Positions 28,901-35,984 of a DNA stretch of 64,000 nucleotides are shown here, one piece after another. How positions within the stretch are numbered: position 1 is the stretch's first letter; every line of letters starts with the position of its first letter. Made by a program: the position numbers and the translations under genes. The notes beneath the pieces were generated by a model. The model was not told where the DNA came from and made no database searches. It saw nothing but the letters and a program-made list of their open reading frames with translations. The DNA is from DASVEE01 sp036380735 (GTDB taxonomy: Bacteria; Acidobacteriota; Thermoanaerobaculia; Gp7-AA8), in the NCBI GenBank assembly GCA_036380735.1, contig DASVEE010000035.1, forward strand, positions 136,456-200,455, in the 5' to 3' direction.

Positions 28901-29120
28901 GCTCCACTTCGATGCGCGGCGCGCGGCGCGCGGGGCCCTCCTCCTTCTCCTGAAGGGCCGGTTCCACCCTGGCCGCTGTTTTGGCAGGTTTGGCTTTTTT
29001 CGCTTTCGACGTTACCGCCGGTTTCGACGACTTCTTCTTTCGGCTCTTCCCTTCCTCGGCGGAGCCGAAGGTCGGGACGAGCGTGAGCAGGACGAGCAGC
29101 GCGGTGAGTACACGTCTCAT
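22932..29120 (-). CDS. Giant secreted dockerin protein with seven 79-residue repeats
   Basis: The 2062-residue protein has a signal peptide (1-21) and a Lys/Arg-rich linker (22-95). A beta-rich domain (about 165-610) opens with LDWNTWGSGHPPDTVGD. A carboxypeptidase-regulatory-like domain follows (about 617-697), then a ~330-residue beta region. Seven 79-residue Ig-like repeats (about 1107-1658) each carry two Cys (TFCAGG and GCASAP positions). After them come a PKD-like module, an IPT/TIG domain (about 1742-1826) and a dockerin-type pair of calcium loops (DPNGDSMIDPSD, DANGDGVVDPAD; about 1828-1895). The C-terminus is a cohesin-like domain (LTLDPSLTML, KATVANRTLRVNG). GAGGA precedes the ATG. 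It is the first gene of an operon with two cohesin-like proteins. Confidence 0.88.
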   Translation of the reverse strand: MRRVLTALLVLLTLVPTFGSAEEGKSRKKKSSKPAVTSKAKKAKPAKTAARVEPALQEKEEGPARRAPRIEVERKDSDRDKDDEFGNNDRVVDKPKPIPFGKPLELQMTHASSRRFDVRKMRRTPVKRRERIERELEFDPATVGERSTTPDILRPSVPTRNAPAPAPLANFIGLDWNTWGSGHPPDTVGDVGPNHYIQSVNSAVAIYQKDGNQLAAFTLNDFMSQGNFGNLCDTDNFGDPVILYDTFEDRWVISDFAFQLDGGGNVINPPGNFQCTAVSMTGDPVNGGWHFYSLNTTGGLGDYPKLGVWPDGIYMSVNMFGYPFGAPFQEARVFAFNKHQMYAGHPNAQVVTFSVTSGDATILPANARLQTGTPPAGTPNYFVSTSSFLNALSVYKFHVDWERISLSTFTGPDVPLATTSWPNAAVAGVPQLGSGNTLDAVQIRAMMQNQYTNIGGAESLWNTHTVRRQNTTGFAAPRWYQVDVTGGTVNPAIPQAATWDPDGANVMHRFVPSLAVDRAGNMALGYSTSNATTKPAIQYAGRLATDPVNTMSQTEQMMLQGTGAQIGTGRWGDYAAMSLDPDGCTFWFTSQYYAVDGHDWQTRVGSFGPFPGCTPVGAGGTLQGTVTATAGGTPIAGATVSLGSRTATTNASGVYTFSSLPAGTYPEISVSAPGYISESATSIIVTDGGTTTQDFALDAMATSACLVDTTQTDFQAGVTTNADLTTTPGDVLLAHPLIVDQQNQTLGSQGANNTTTWLGQTFTAAITGPLVRVDLNLFSLNCGAVTMPDLTVSIRAAAGNLPTGPDLAVATIPGFCDGAGGWFTANFATPMTLTAGTQYAVVWRPASPVPAGAPAPGYFGTVSVGGVSFPVAQQNPYAGGRRTSSSNAGVTWAGASGNANNDHGFITYIDLGYAAAGNLVSGIKDINPATGLTPIWTTLSWTATTPSNTAIRFQAAGSNSIEGPFDFVGPDGTAGTFFTTSGASLSQFYGFRYLQYKAYLTTTDGLVTPALHDVTICYEASDCSTTTATITPGTAYVCPNSVGNTASGPAGATAYSWSITNGSIQGSTTSQSVSYTAGAAGNVQLTLDMTAANFCQVSGSVNVPISLPTTPTITPGGPTTFCAGGSVLLTSSSATGNQWYLDGNPIGGETNQTYSATAAGAYTVTFSENGCESAQSTATNVTVNPTPATPTITPGGPTTFCTGGSVLLTSSSATGNQWYLDGNPIGGETNQTYSATAAGAYTVVVTTSGCASAPSAATNVTVNPIPATPTITPGGPTTFCAGGSVLLTSSSATGNQWYLDGNPIGGETNQTYSATASGAYTVVVTTSGCASAPSSATSVTVNPAPATPTITPGGPTTFCTGGSVLLTSSSATGNQWFLNGNPIGGETNQTYSATATGNYTVVVTASGCASAPSAATSVTVNPIPATPTITPGGPTTFCAGGSVLLTSSSASGNQWFLDGNPIGGATNATYSATATGNYTVVVTASGCASAPSAATSVTVNPIPATPTITPGGPTTFCTGGSVLLTSSSATGNQWFLNGNPIGGATNQTYSATATGNYTVAVTASGCTSAPSSATSVTVNPTPATPTITPGGPTTFCAGGSVLLTSSSATGNQWRLNGNPIGGATNQTHTATVAGDYTVVVTASGCPSAPSATTTVTVNPNPSATITAPGSVVAASTGNLASVPDAGAGATYEWTIGNGSITAGTGTANITFTAGAAGTLTLDVTVTTLAGCSASDSESVTVGNAPVTVSSVTPNTGSSLGGTNVTIAGSGFNAGATVTFGGTAATNVVVVNATQITARTPAHAAGAVNVVVTNTNTTTGTLTNGFTYFQQNFDPNGDSMIDPSDIFYLVAYLFTGGPAPAGAAGMPSGDANGDGVVDPADIFYAVNYLFGGGPAPHLRGGRVATEANVQPLNGALTLGNAVRRDGRWFVPVIVTMNAGSATPQALSLHVRFNGATTDAAVRRTTAAQPVFEISRQTGNTVSYLVAFSEQAPLVLGSSRSAVVAELEVAAPGAVGLTLDPSLTMLVGSNGAQKATVANRTLRVNGTAIGQPDAAPRDGVRNNQ
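24145..25800 (-). repeat. Seven tandem 237-bp intragenic repeats
   Basis: There are seven near-identical 237-bp units (79 codons) inside the dockerin gene. Each encodes ATPTITPGGPTTFC and ends TVNP. Odd and even units alternate at the residue after FC (Ala, Thr, Ala, Thr, Ala, Thr, Ala), and the preceding Thr codon alternates in parallel. This indicates growth by duplication of a 474-bp two-unit block. Confidence 0.93.
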
Positions 29121-29646
29121 GTGGTTTCCTCTGCCTACGGATGAATGTGGAGCCGGACCGCCTGGGACGTGGGCGTCGCAGGGTGCACTTCGGGCGTCGG
29201 CGAGAAAGGCGGTCGAGTGGATCGGCCGTCAGGGCTCGACGACACCAGTCGGTGGCTGGTGTGCGGTCGGGGCATGATGGGGGAAGGACGATCCGCATCA
29301 TCCGCGCAAGCGCTTCTGCCCGGTATCCGAGTTCGGATGGTTTTGGTGGGGGTGAATTACTAGTTGCGGGTAGGTGGATTACCGACGACGCGAGGAGGGC
29401 GACGCGCCTGGTAGGGCGGAACCTATAGGCGCCGAGGGCGCGAATGCCATTAATAGAACGGACGGCGCGAAATGAGCGTGAGCGGCGTCACGTCAGGAAT
29501 GTCGGCATACAGTCCGGTGTCCGGGGCCAGCGGACCTAGACGGCCGGAGGCTGGGCAGGTCACGTGTTCTCCGGATGAGCGAAGAGCGAAGCTGCGCCTG
29601 ACCCGGCGCAGTGTATTCCACGTATGTTCAAGCCGCCGTTGAATCT
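29121..29646. other. Intergenic region, no gene recognised
   Basis: This 526-nt gap lies between the start of the dockerin operon and the end of the small lipoprotein gene. It should hold the operon's promoter and leader. A small hairpin (CTGCGCC/GGCGCAG, 29592-29611) lies downstream of the lipoprotein gene without a T-run. I see no riboswitch, RNA gene or convincing small ORF. Confidence 0.6.
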
Positions 29647-30000
29647 TCAATAGTGCTCTGTGAGTGAGAAGACGATGCGTTGCTCCTTTGGTTCCCACAA
29701 CGCTTGGAACACAAACTTGCCACGGGCGTCATACATATTTGCGTAAACCAAACTGCTCGTCGCGCGAGGCTTCCCATCATTGAGCCAAAAGGCGCTGAAG
29801 ATTCGCTCCGCATCCACTTTCGTTGGAGTACCGCTCTTTGACTTTGCTCGCAGATAGATATCGTCAAATTCAAATGTGTACCGACTGCCGAATTCCGAAA
29901 CAAGCTGCTGTTTCCGCGCCTCATCCTCCGATGTCGGACCCGCGCCCGCGCAGGCCGACATCAACGACACCATGATGACGATCGCGATGCTGCTTCTCAT
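29647..30000 (-). CDS. Small lipoprotein, candidate immunity protein for the RHS toxin
   Basis: The 117-residue protein starts MRSSIAIVIMVSLMSAC, a lipoprotein signal with the modified Cys at 17. The mature part is small, mixed alpha/beta, with no recognised family. The ATG lies 4 nt after the RHS stop on the same strand, so translation is probably coupled. The gene is clearly AT-richer than its surroundings, which fits recent transfer. A small membrane-anchored protein right after an RHS C-terminus is the usual position of an immunity gene; the function is inferred from context alone. The frame is open upstream to 30408, but that part overlaps the RHS gene. Confidence 0.7.
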   Translation of the reverse strand: MRSSIAIVIMVSLMSACAGAGPTSEDEARKQQLVSEFGSRYTFEFDDIYLRAKSKSGTPTKVDAERIFSAFWLNDGKPRATSSLVYANMYDARGKFVFQALWEPKEQRIVFSLTEHY

Positions 30001-30004
30001 GGGT

Positions 30005-33000
30005 TTAGCGTCCAGATCCGCAGCAGTTCTCTGCGCAGCATTCTTCGCAGGATCGACACGCGCCTGAGCGAACGGAAGACAGGCAACGGAACCCGCGTTC
30101 GTTGTGTCCGAAGTCTCCAGGTTGGAATGCCCATTGTGTTGCTCCGCTGAGACGGTTGAAGATATTCGGAATATCCCAGCGCACGAGTCCCTGCGCTTCA
30201 TTGACCGCTCCTGCCATGCGGGCCAGCGGCCTACCCCAAACGTCCGCAGTCTCACAACTGATTGTGCAATGCCGCATCGCGGAGTTTGGCTCTCCCGGGA
30301 AACGTCGATGACCGTCACCACGCCGCTGCTGCAGGTCATCGCGGAAACGATCAGCCCAATGCGAAAGCACGTCGCCTGTTGGGCCAATTGATCGCATGGC
30401 CGGGTCAAAACCGGCAGCGAGCCCGAGTCGGTCTGCGCGCGTCGTTGGGCGGCCCTTCACGTATGCATGAAGATTGGGTCCGTCCCACTGCCCCAGCGGA
30501 TCCGCCTGCGTATACCGTCCCCACCCGGTCCGGTACCAGCGGAAGATGTTGTACACCTGCTCCGTGCCGTCCGTGTCGGTGACCTGTTCCTGCCCCGGCA
30601 GGCGGAGGCGCTGATCGATATCGTTGCCCGCTCGGTACGCGTACACGCGGCCGAAGGGCTCGTACTCGGCCCGCCACGCGACGCTGTTGCCGATCATCTG
30701 CAGCAGCGGTGTGCCGAGGTGGTCGGTGAAGGTGTAGCGGTAGTTCGTCGTGTCTCCGTCCAGGATCATGCCGGTCTGGCTCGGTGACAGGGCGTAGTCG
30801 TCGGAAGAGAGCTGGCCCACGGGCAGGCTCCCCAGCCAGACCAGGTCGGTCGTCGAATCCCTGATCGCCGACCGTGTATAGCCCAGCAACTGCAATTCCG
30901 GCGTGTAGAACGAGTCTTGCGAGTAGGGCGACGACGTTTCCCACGGACTGAGATATTCGGAGCGGCGCACGCCGCGTCCGTCATAAACGTAGTGCGCCGC
31001 GTCGAACGAGACGAGGTTGCGGGCGCTGATGTTCGCCTGCTCGTTGCCGGCGCTGTCGTAGCTGACCGAGGCGCTGTTGACCGTCGACAGTTTGGACGTC
31101 GTGCCGGAGTACGTGAACGTCACGTTGCGTGAGCTGCCCAGCGACAGGGAGGTCATGTTGCCCGCCACGTCGTAGGCGTAGGTGCCGCTGCCCCACAGCG
31201 CCGTCCCCGTGTCTGCGGTGACGAGCCGGTTCAGGTCGTCGTAGGTGAAGTCGCGGTCGTAGTTCGCGTTCAGGTCGTCGTCGATCGCCGTGATGTTGCC
31301 CGCGCCGTCATAGGTGTAGTCGTAGTCGGCGATGGTGGTGGAGGACAGCACCAGCTTGTTCTCCGTCGGGCGGTAGCGCGAGTCGTACGTCACGGTCTTG
31401 ACCGCGCCGTTGCCATACTCGAGCTGCTCGAGCGGTCCGAAGGGGAGGTATTCGACGTTCTCGAACAGCGTCGCGCCGCTCCACTCCGCACTCACCGGCC
31501 GATCGGCGTAGTCGAAGATGTACTCGGCGATGCCTTGCGTCGTCCGGTTGCCATTCGCATCGTAGGTGTAGGCGCCGGACGTCGAGTCTTCGCGCAGCAG
31601 GCCGCGCCGCTCGTACTTGTACGTCGTCGTCGCGTACGGGTCCGTCATCGAGGAAAGCCGCCCGATCCCGTAGTCCCCCGCCGTCGCGTCGTCGTACGTC
31701 CAGGTGACATCCTCGGTCGGCAGGCTCGTGCGGCTGGACGACGCCGTGAGCACGCGATTCAGCAGGTCGAACGTGCGCGTGGTCGTCGCGCTGTTCGCGT
31801 CCGTCGTCGACGTGTTGTTGCCGGACGCGTCGTACGTGTACGACGTCGTGCCGGTCACGGGACTCGTCTGCGTCTGCATGCGGCCGAAGTCGTCGTACGC
31901 ATAAGTCGTCACGCTCGACTTCGGGTCGGTGACGGAGACGAGGTTGTCCGCGTCATCGTACGCGTACTGCGTCACGATGTCCGAGCCGGAGATGATCGTG
32001 CGCTTCTGGGTCACCGACGTCAGGCGATTGCGAAAATCGTACGCGTTCAGCGTGTTCGCCGAGGAGTGGCGCTCGTCGCGCACGCCCGTCAGGTTGCCGC
32101 GCGAGTCATATGTGTAGGCGACGAACGTCGAGTCGGGATGCGTGTTCGTGCTGAGGCGCCCCGAGGTGTCGTAGGCGAAGGTCTCGCTGCGACGCGTGGT
32201 CCACGTGGTGCACGGGTTCGCCGGCGTCGTGCACTCCTGCGCCGCTTCCGACGTCTTGAGGCCGATGGTGTTGAGCGTGAACAGCATCCGGTCGCGCTCG
32301 TTGCCGCCCGATTCCGCGCGAATGGTGGACAGGCCGCGATTGGTGCCGTCCTCGTAGGTGTACCGCACGATGTTGCCGCGCGGCAGCGTCGTGGAGACGA
32401 GCCGGTCGCGCGAGTCGTAAACATGCGTCGTGACGTAGTCCGCCGGCTCGTTCGGATCGGACGGCTGCTCCGAGCGGACCGTCAGCGTCCGGCCGCGGGC
32501 GTCGAGCGTGCGCGTCGTCTCGACGCCGTTCGGGTCGATGGTGCTGCGCGCCGTGCCGTAGATGTCGTAGTTGTCGAACGTCGTCGTCAGCGACGCGCTG
32601 GTCGTCGAGTAGGCGCTCGTCTGGTACAGCCGTCCACGACGGTTCAGGTTCGTGTCGCTGTCGGAGTAGTACGAGTACGTCGTCTTCTGATTCGTACGCG
32701 GTCCGCCGTTCTCCGTCACCCGGTGGCGCGCGTCGAACGTCGTCGTGTGAACGTACGAGGTAGGACTGGAGTCGGTGGAGCGGAGGTAGCCGGCCTGGGT
32801 GGTCGTGAGCAGCGTCTCGCCCGTGTTCCAGGCGTACGTCGTCGTCCTCGATTGTGCCGACTTGGCGACGCTTGCTTCGGTCACCGACGTGACGAACGAC
32901 GGCCAGTTCGTCTGGCCGTAGGCGTAGGTCGTCGTGTGCTGCTCGGTTTTGCCGACGGCCTCCGTCGCCGTGAGGAGCATGCCGTTGGCGTTGTAGGTGA

Positions 33001-34702
33001 AGCTCGACGTCACGCGCTCGTCCGTGCCGCCGGAGCCGGTGCGATCGAGGCCGACGGTCTTCGTCAGGACCCGGTTGTTGTCGTCGAAAGTGAAGGCTTG
33101 CGCCTCTTCCGCCGAACCACAGGAAGCGCAGTTGCCCAGCACCGAGGTGGCGAGGAACCGGCCGCTGCCGACTTTGAGGGTGTAGACGCTGTTCTGCGTC
33201 ACGCCCGAGTCGATGGTCGTCGTGACGGTGGTCTGCGTCGGCGAATCGTAGCTGAGCGTCACGAGATCGCGTGCATTCGTTCCGGGCGAGGGAGCCGACC
33301 CGGTGATGGTGTGGCCCGACCACGACGACGTCGAGCGCCCGCTGCTGTCATATTGATGGCCTTCGAGGATGGCGCCGGAATCGTCGGCGATCAGCGCGAC
33401 TGCCGATTTGCCCGTGGCATAGGTCGTCCAGGTGAACTGGCGCCACGGCGTCGTGCTCGTATGCAGAGGATCGAAGATCTTCTCCAGCCGGTTCGAACCG
33501 TCGTATTCGAAGCGCCACTGGTTGCCGTCGCCGTCGGTGATGGAGGTCAGCAGGCTGCCGCTGTACGCGAAGGTCCATGTGCGCCCGAGCTCGTCCGTCA
33601 GCGTCGTGAGGTTCGTGCCGGTGTACGAGGCCGTGAAGGCGTTGCCCCAACGGTCCTCCGTCGTCCGCCACAATCCATTGGTGGAGTCGACCTCGGTGAA
33701 GGTGCCGTTCAACTCCGTCCAGCGATAGCGGCCGGTGCTCGTGTTGAGACCGACGGAGCCGGTCGTGTCGCCGGGATAAATGGGTCGCCAGTACTCGCCG
33801 ACCGGCGGATGATTTTCGCGGGCAAACAGGACACGGGTGCCATCGGGCCGGCGCCAGAGGCGGACGTTGGACGTTCCGCTCGTGCTCTGCATCGACTCGG
33901 CGAAGGAATGGGTGAAGCCGGGGCCGAGCGGCCCCACTCTCGTCTCGAGCGAGTTGTAGGTGATCGAAAATTCAAGGGAGTTGCCCGGTTCGTCGACGCC
34001 GAAGAGCGGCTGGGTCCAGTACATGTTGCCGGAGCCGACGTTGATCGGTCCGCCCACCGCGGGTGAAACACCGCCGGAGGGGCCGGACCCGCTGCCGGGC
34101 ATGGGGCAGCTCCCCATGTCCGTGATGGGAGCGCAGGAGGAGCTTCCGGTGCCGCCGACGACGTCGCTCGAGACGGCGTAGGTGGTGAAGAACGTATCGG
34201 CCGTGTACACCGCGCGATACATCGTGCAGCCTGGATTCATGTCCGTCATGACGATTTTGCCGTGCTCCCAGTAGGGAGGGATCGTGTGCACGATCCCGGT
34301 CGTGGCCATCGTCTGCGGGTCGATCGCAATGACCTGAATGCGATAGGAGATCGCGTTCGGCTCGTTGCTCGGCCCGAAGTCCGCCGGAGGGTTGCAGTAG
34401 ATGTTGCGCGCGAAGTACTCCAGCTCCACCGTGTGGTCATCGATGACACGAAGGATCGGCTGGGCCAGCATCTGGCTGCCGGTGTAGCCGATCGAGCAGT
34501 CGCACCAGTACAGCGGCGAGCCTGACTGCTCGCAGCCGGAGTCATGATGGAACCCGTCGCCAACCTTCTCGTGACTGAAGGTCTCGCAGGACGAACAGGT
34601 GTACGTGCCGTTGAACGTATAGGGCGAGGTGCTGTTCGGCTCGTAAGCCAGAAGGTGACGGGCGGCCAGGAGGACGACGAGCAACACCAGGCAACGTTTC
34701 AT
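30005..34702 (-). CDS. Sec-exported RHS/YD-repeat protein with variable C-terminal (toxin-like) domain
   Basis: The 1565-residue protein starts at ATG 34702, with AAGGAG 8 nt upstream and a signal peptide (KRCLVLLVVLLAARHLLA); the frame itself is open to 34837. A Cys-rich N-terminal domain (about 30-205) precedes a DUF6531-like segment (GGPINVGSGNMYWTQPLFGV, about 217) and then a long array of YD repeats (GRxxxxxY-type, about 300-1370). The RHS core ends with YNIFRWYRTGWGRYTQADPL and ADRLGLA. The last ~138 residues (nt 30005-30418) are unrelated to the core. They contain SAMRHCTISCE, FGHNERGF and a tail with seven Cys. This resembles RH(x)W...HNxxG toxin-tip domains, a match from memory only. 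Confidence 0.88.
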   Translation of the reverse strand: MKRCLVLLVVLLAARHLLAYEPNSTSPYTFNGTYTCSSCETFSHEKVGDGFHHDSGCEQSGSPLYWCDCSIGYTGSQMLAQPILRVIDDHTVELEYFARNIYCNPPADFGPSNEPNAISYRIQVIAIDPQTMATTGIVHTIPPYWEHGKIVMTDMNPGCTMYRAVYTADTFFTTYAVSSDVVGGTGSSSCAPITDMGSCPMPGSGSGPSGGVSPAVGGPINVGSGNMYWTQPLFGVDEPGNSLEFSITYNSLETRVGPLGPGFTHSFAESMQSTSGTSNVRLWRRPDGTRVLFARENHPPVGEYWRPIYPGDTTGSVGLNTSTGRYRWTELNGTFTEVDSTNGLWRTTEDRWGNAFTASYTGTNLTTLTDELGRTWTFAYSGSLLTSITDGDGNQWRFEYDGSNRLEKIFDPLHTSTTPWRQFTWTTYATGKSAVALIADDSGAILEGHQYDSSGRSTSSWSGHTITGSAPSPGTNARDLVTLSYDSPTQTTVTTTIDSGVTQNSVYTLKVGSGRFLATSVLGNCASCGSAEEAQAFTFDDNNRVLTKTVGLDRTGSGGTDERVTSSFTYNANGMLLTATEAVGKTEQHTTTYAYGQTNWPSFVTSVTEASVAKSAQSRTTTYAWNTGETLLTTTQAGYLRSTDSSPTSYVHTTTFDARHRVTENGGPRTNQKTTYSYYSDSDTNLNRRGRLYQTSAYSTTSASLTTTFDNYDIYGTARSTIDPNGVETTRTLDARGRTLTVRSEQPSDPNEPADYVTTHVYDSRDRLVSTTLPRGNIVRYTYEDGTNRGLSTIRAESGGNERDRMLFTLNTIGLKTSEAAQECTTPANPCTTWTTRRSETFAYDTSGRLSTNTHPDSTFVAYTYDSRGNLTGVRDERHSSANTLNAYDFRNRLTSVTQKRTIISGSDIVTQYAYDDADNLVSVTDPKSSVTTYAYDDFGRMQTQTSPVTGTTSYTYDASGNNTSTTDANSATTTRTFDLLNRVLTASSSRTSLPTEDVTWTYDDATAGDYGIGRLSSMTDPYATTTYKYERRGLLREDSTSGAYTYDANGNRTTQGIAEYIFDYADRPVSAEWSGATLFENVEYLPFGPLEQLEYGNGAVKTVTYDSRYRPTENKLVLSSTTIADYDYTYDGAGNITAIDDDLNANYDRDFTYDDLNRLVTADTGTALWGSGTYAYDVAGNMTSLSLGSSRNVTFTYSGTTSKLSTVNSASVSYDSAGNEQANISARNLVSFDAAHYVYDGRGVRRSEYLSPWETSSPYSQDSFYTPELQLLGYTRSAIRDSTTDLVWLGSLPVGQLSSDDYALSPSQTGMILDGDTTNYRYTFTDHLGTPLLQMIGNSVAWRAEYEPFGRVYAYRAGNDIDQRLRLPGQEQVTDTDGTEQVYNIFRWYRTGWGRYTQADPLGQWDGPNLHAYVKGRPTTRADRLGLAAGFDPAMRSIGPTGDVLSHWADRFRDDLQQRRGDGHRRFPGEPNSAMRHCTISCETADVWGRPLARMAGAVNEAQGLVRWDIPNIFNRLSGATQWAFQPGDFGHNERGFRCLSSVRSGACRSCEECCAENCCGSGR

Positions 34703-34854
34703 GGACCGGCTCCTTTTTCGTGTGGAATCAGTCTCTGACGGGGAAGCGGCCTCGTCTAGTGACATTTCTATCCGGTTTTTCACCGATAAATCTGTAGGTG
34801 AATTGCCGACCCTCGACGGTTTGCCCGGATCCTTCACGCGGAGTTGCGCACGCG
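34703..34854 (-). promoter_or_regulatory. RHS upstream leader
   Basis: These 152 nt lie between the RHS start codon and the palindromic array. They contain the ribosome-binding site AAGGAG and comparatively AT-rich stretches (34765-34800), which make this the likely promoter region. No specific -35/-10 pair is claimed. Confidence 0.4.
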
Positions 34855-35107
34855 CTGATTCGCGAGACGGCTCTTCTGATTCCGGAATCGACGTGGCGGG
34901 TTCCCGAATCAGCGGTTCTGACTGAGGAATCGCCGCTTCTCACTCATGAATCGGCTTTTCTGATGCGTGAGTCGACCAGCGCTGACTCCCGAGTCGACTG
35001 TTCTGATTCGGGAGTCGACCCTCTCCGATTCCTGAATCGAGTTTCTGATTCGTGAGTCGGCGTTTCTGATGCGTGAATCAGATTTTCTGATTCACGAGTC
35101 GGATTTC
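34855..35107. repeat. Twelve-unit 21-nt palindromic repeat array
   Basis: Twelve contiguous units start at 34855, 34876, 34897, 34918, 34939, 34960, 34981, 35003, 35025, 35045, 35066 and 35087. Nine are exactly 21 nt and the others 20-22 nt. The consensus is CTGATTCNNGARTCGNNNTT, whose core GAWTCNNGAWTC is itself palindromic. The 21-nt period is three times 7. It is non-coding as far as can be seen and lies upstream of the RHS gene. Confidence 0.93.
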
Positions 35108-35224
35108 CAGGCTCCGTTTGGTGCCGCGGAGCAGCGGGCGCTCGGAATCGGAAGATTTCTCTTGCCGAGCGGGGCCATTTCGGTCATACTTTTCAGAATC
35201 CAATAGTCTGAGGACCATTTTCAC

Positions 35225-35902
35225 GTGAGCAGGGCAACCCACGCACGCGCGCCGCAGGGCGCTACCGGCGTTTGCCGGGAACGACGTCGCCCCCGGGGCG
35301 AGCGGCGGCCGGAATGGGTCCGTCCGATGCGGCGCGTGCAGAAGGCGCTCGATGCCTCGGTGCGGCTGCTCAATGCCGGTCTGGCCACGGCGGCCAAATC
35401 GGGACGTGTACTGACGCGGCGGCCGCTCGACAGCTCGAGAAAGCTGGAGCACGCCGAGGGGCGTCTGGCCCTGGCCTCGGCCCGCTTGGCGTATGCGGCT
35501 CGGGAGCTTGCCGCGACCGTGGCTTGTCTCGAGCGCGAGCCCGAAACGGCTGCCGGCGCGACCGAGCTGCTGACCGAGGCTTCGCAGCGCTGGATGGCGA
35601 TGCACCAGTCGGTCGACGCGGCCGCGGGGGCCATCTACACCTTCCACGAGAACGTGCTCTCCGGCCTCCGCTCCGGTGCGCTGGTGCCGGAGCGCGAGAA
35701 CAACGGCCGGCCGCGCATCATCCTGGCGCCGCGGCCGATCTTCGTCCGCGCGTTCCTCACCGCCCGTCAGCCGCGGGTCGTCGATCGCATCTCTGCCGTC
35801 CTCAAACGACGACGAAGGGCCCCGCGCCCTGCCGCCGTCCGTGTTCCACGCCGTGCTTCGCAGGGGCGTGCGCCTCCTCTTTCTTCGGTCGCCCCGATCT
35901 AG
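35225..35902 (+). CDS. Unrecognised helical protein
   Basis: This frame of 225 codons opens with GTG at 35225; an ATG at 35327 (MRRVQKALDASVRLL) is at least as plausible and would give 191 residues. Residues from there to about 150 are strongly helical and Ala/Leu-rich, possibly a helical bundle. The basic C-terminus is Arg-rich. No family was recognised. It is followed by a degenerate nonamer array and a second helical gene on the same strand, and the two may form a pair. Confidence 0.5.
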   Translation: MSRATHARAPQGATGVCRERRRPRGERRPEWVRPMRRVQKALDASVRLLNAGLATAAKSGRVLTRRPLDSSRKLEHAEGRLALASARLAYAARELAATVACLEREPETAAGATELLTEASQRWMAMHQSVDAAAGAIYTFHENVLSGLRSGALVPERENNGRPRIILAPRPIFVRAFLTARQPRVVDRISAVLKRRRRAPRPAAVRVPRRASQGRAPPLSSVAPI

Positions 35903-35925
35903 TACCGGGACTTCATCGAAGAGAG

Positions 35926-35962
35926 ACGATGGGACCTCTAGGACCTGCGGGACCTGTGGGAG
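35926..35962. repeat. Degenerate nonamer array, one arm
   Basis: GACGATGGGAC, CTCTAGGAC, CTGCGGGAC and CTGTGGGAG are four units in one orientation only. It lies between two co-directional genes, immediately before the AAAGGAGG ribosome-binding site (35973-35980). Confidence 0.65.
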
Positions 35963-35984
35963 CCCATGAGCCAAAGGAGGCTCT

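Noticed and set aside
29121..29646. c-di-GMP or other riboswitch in the dockerin operon leader
   Set aside because: I looked for conserved riboswitch cores on both strands and found none I could support.
30001..30408. N-terminal extension of the small lipoprotein
   Set aside because: It overlaps the RHS C-terminus in another frame. The lipoprotein signal starts at ATG 30000.
31535..34066. 843-codon open frame antisense to the RHS gene
   Set aside because: The product is Arg/Val-rich with no recognisable fold. The sense strand has clear YD repeats.
34728..34837. Upstream extension of the RHS protein to 34837
   Set aside because: The ATG at 34702 has AAGGAG 8 nt upstream and opens a clean signal peptide. 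The extension would bury it.
34855..35107. CRISPR array or coding repeat
   Set aside because: Units are contiguous 21-mers without spacers and no cas gene is nearby. The frames through it lack a ribosome-binding site and break where units are 20 or 22 nt.
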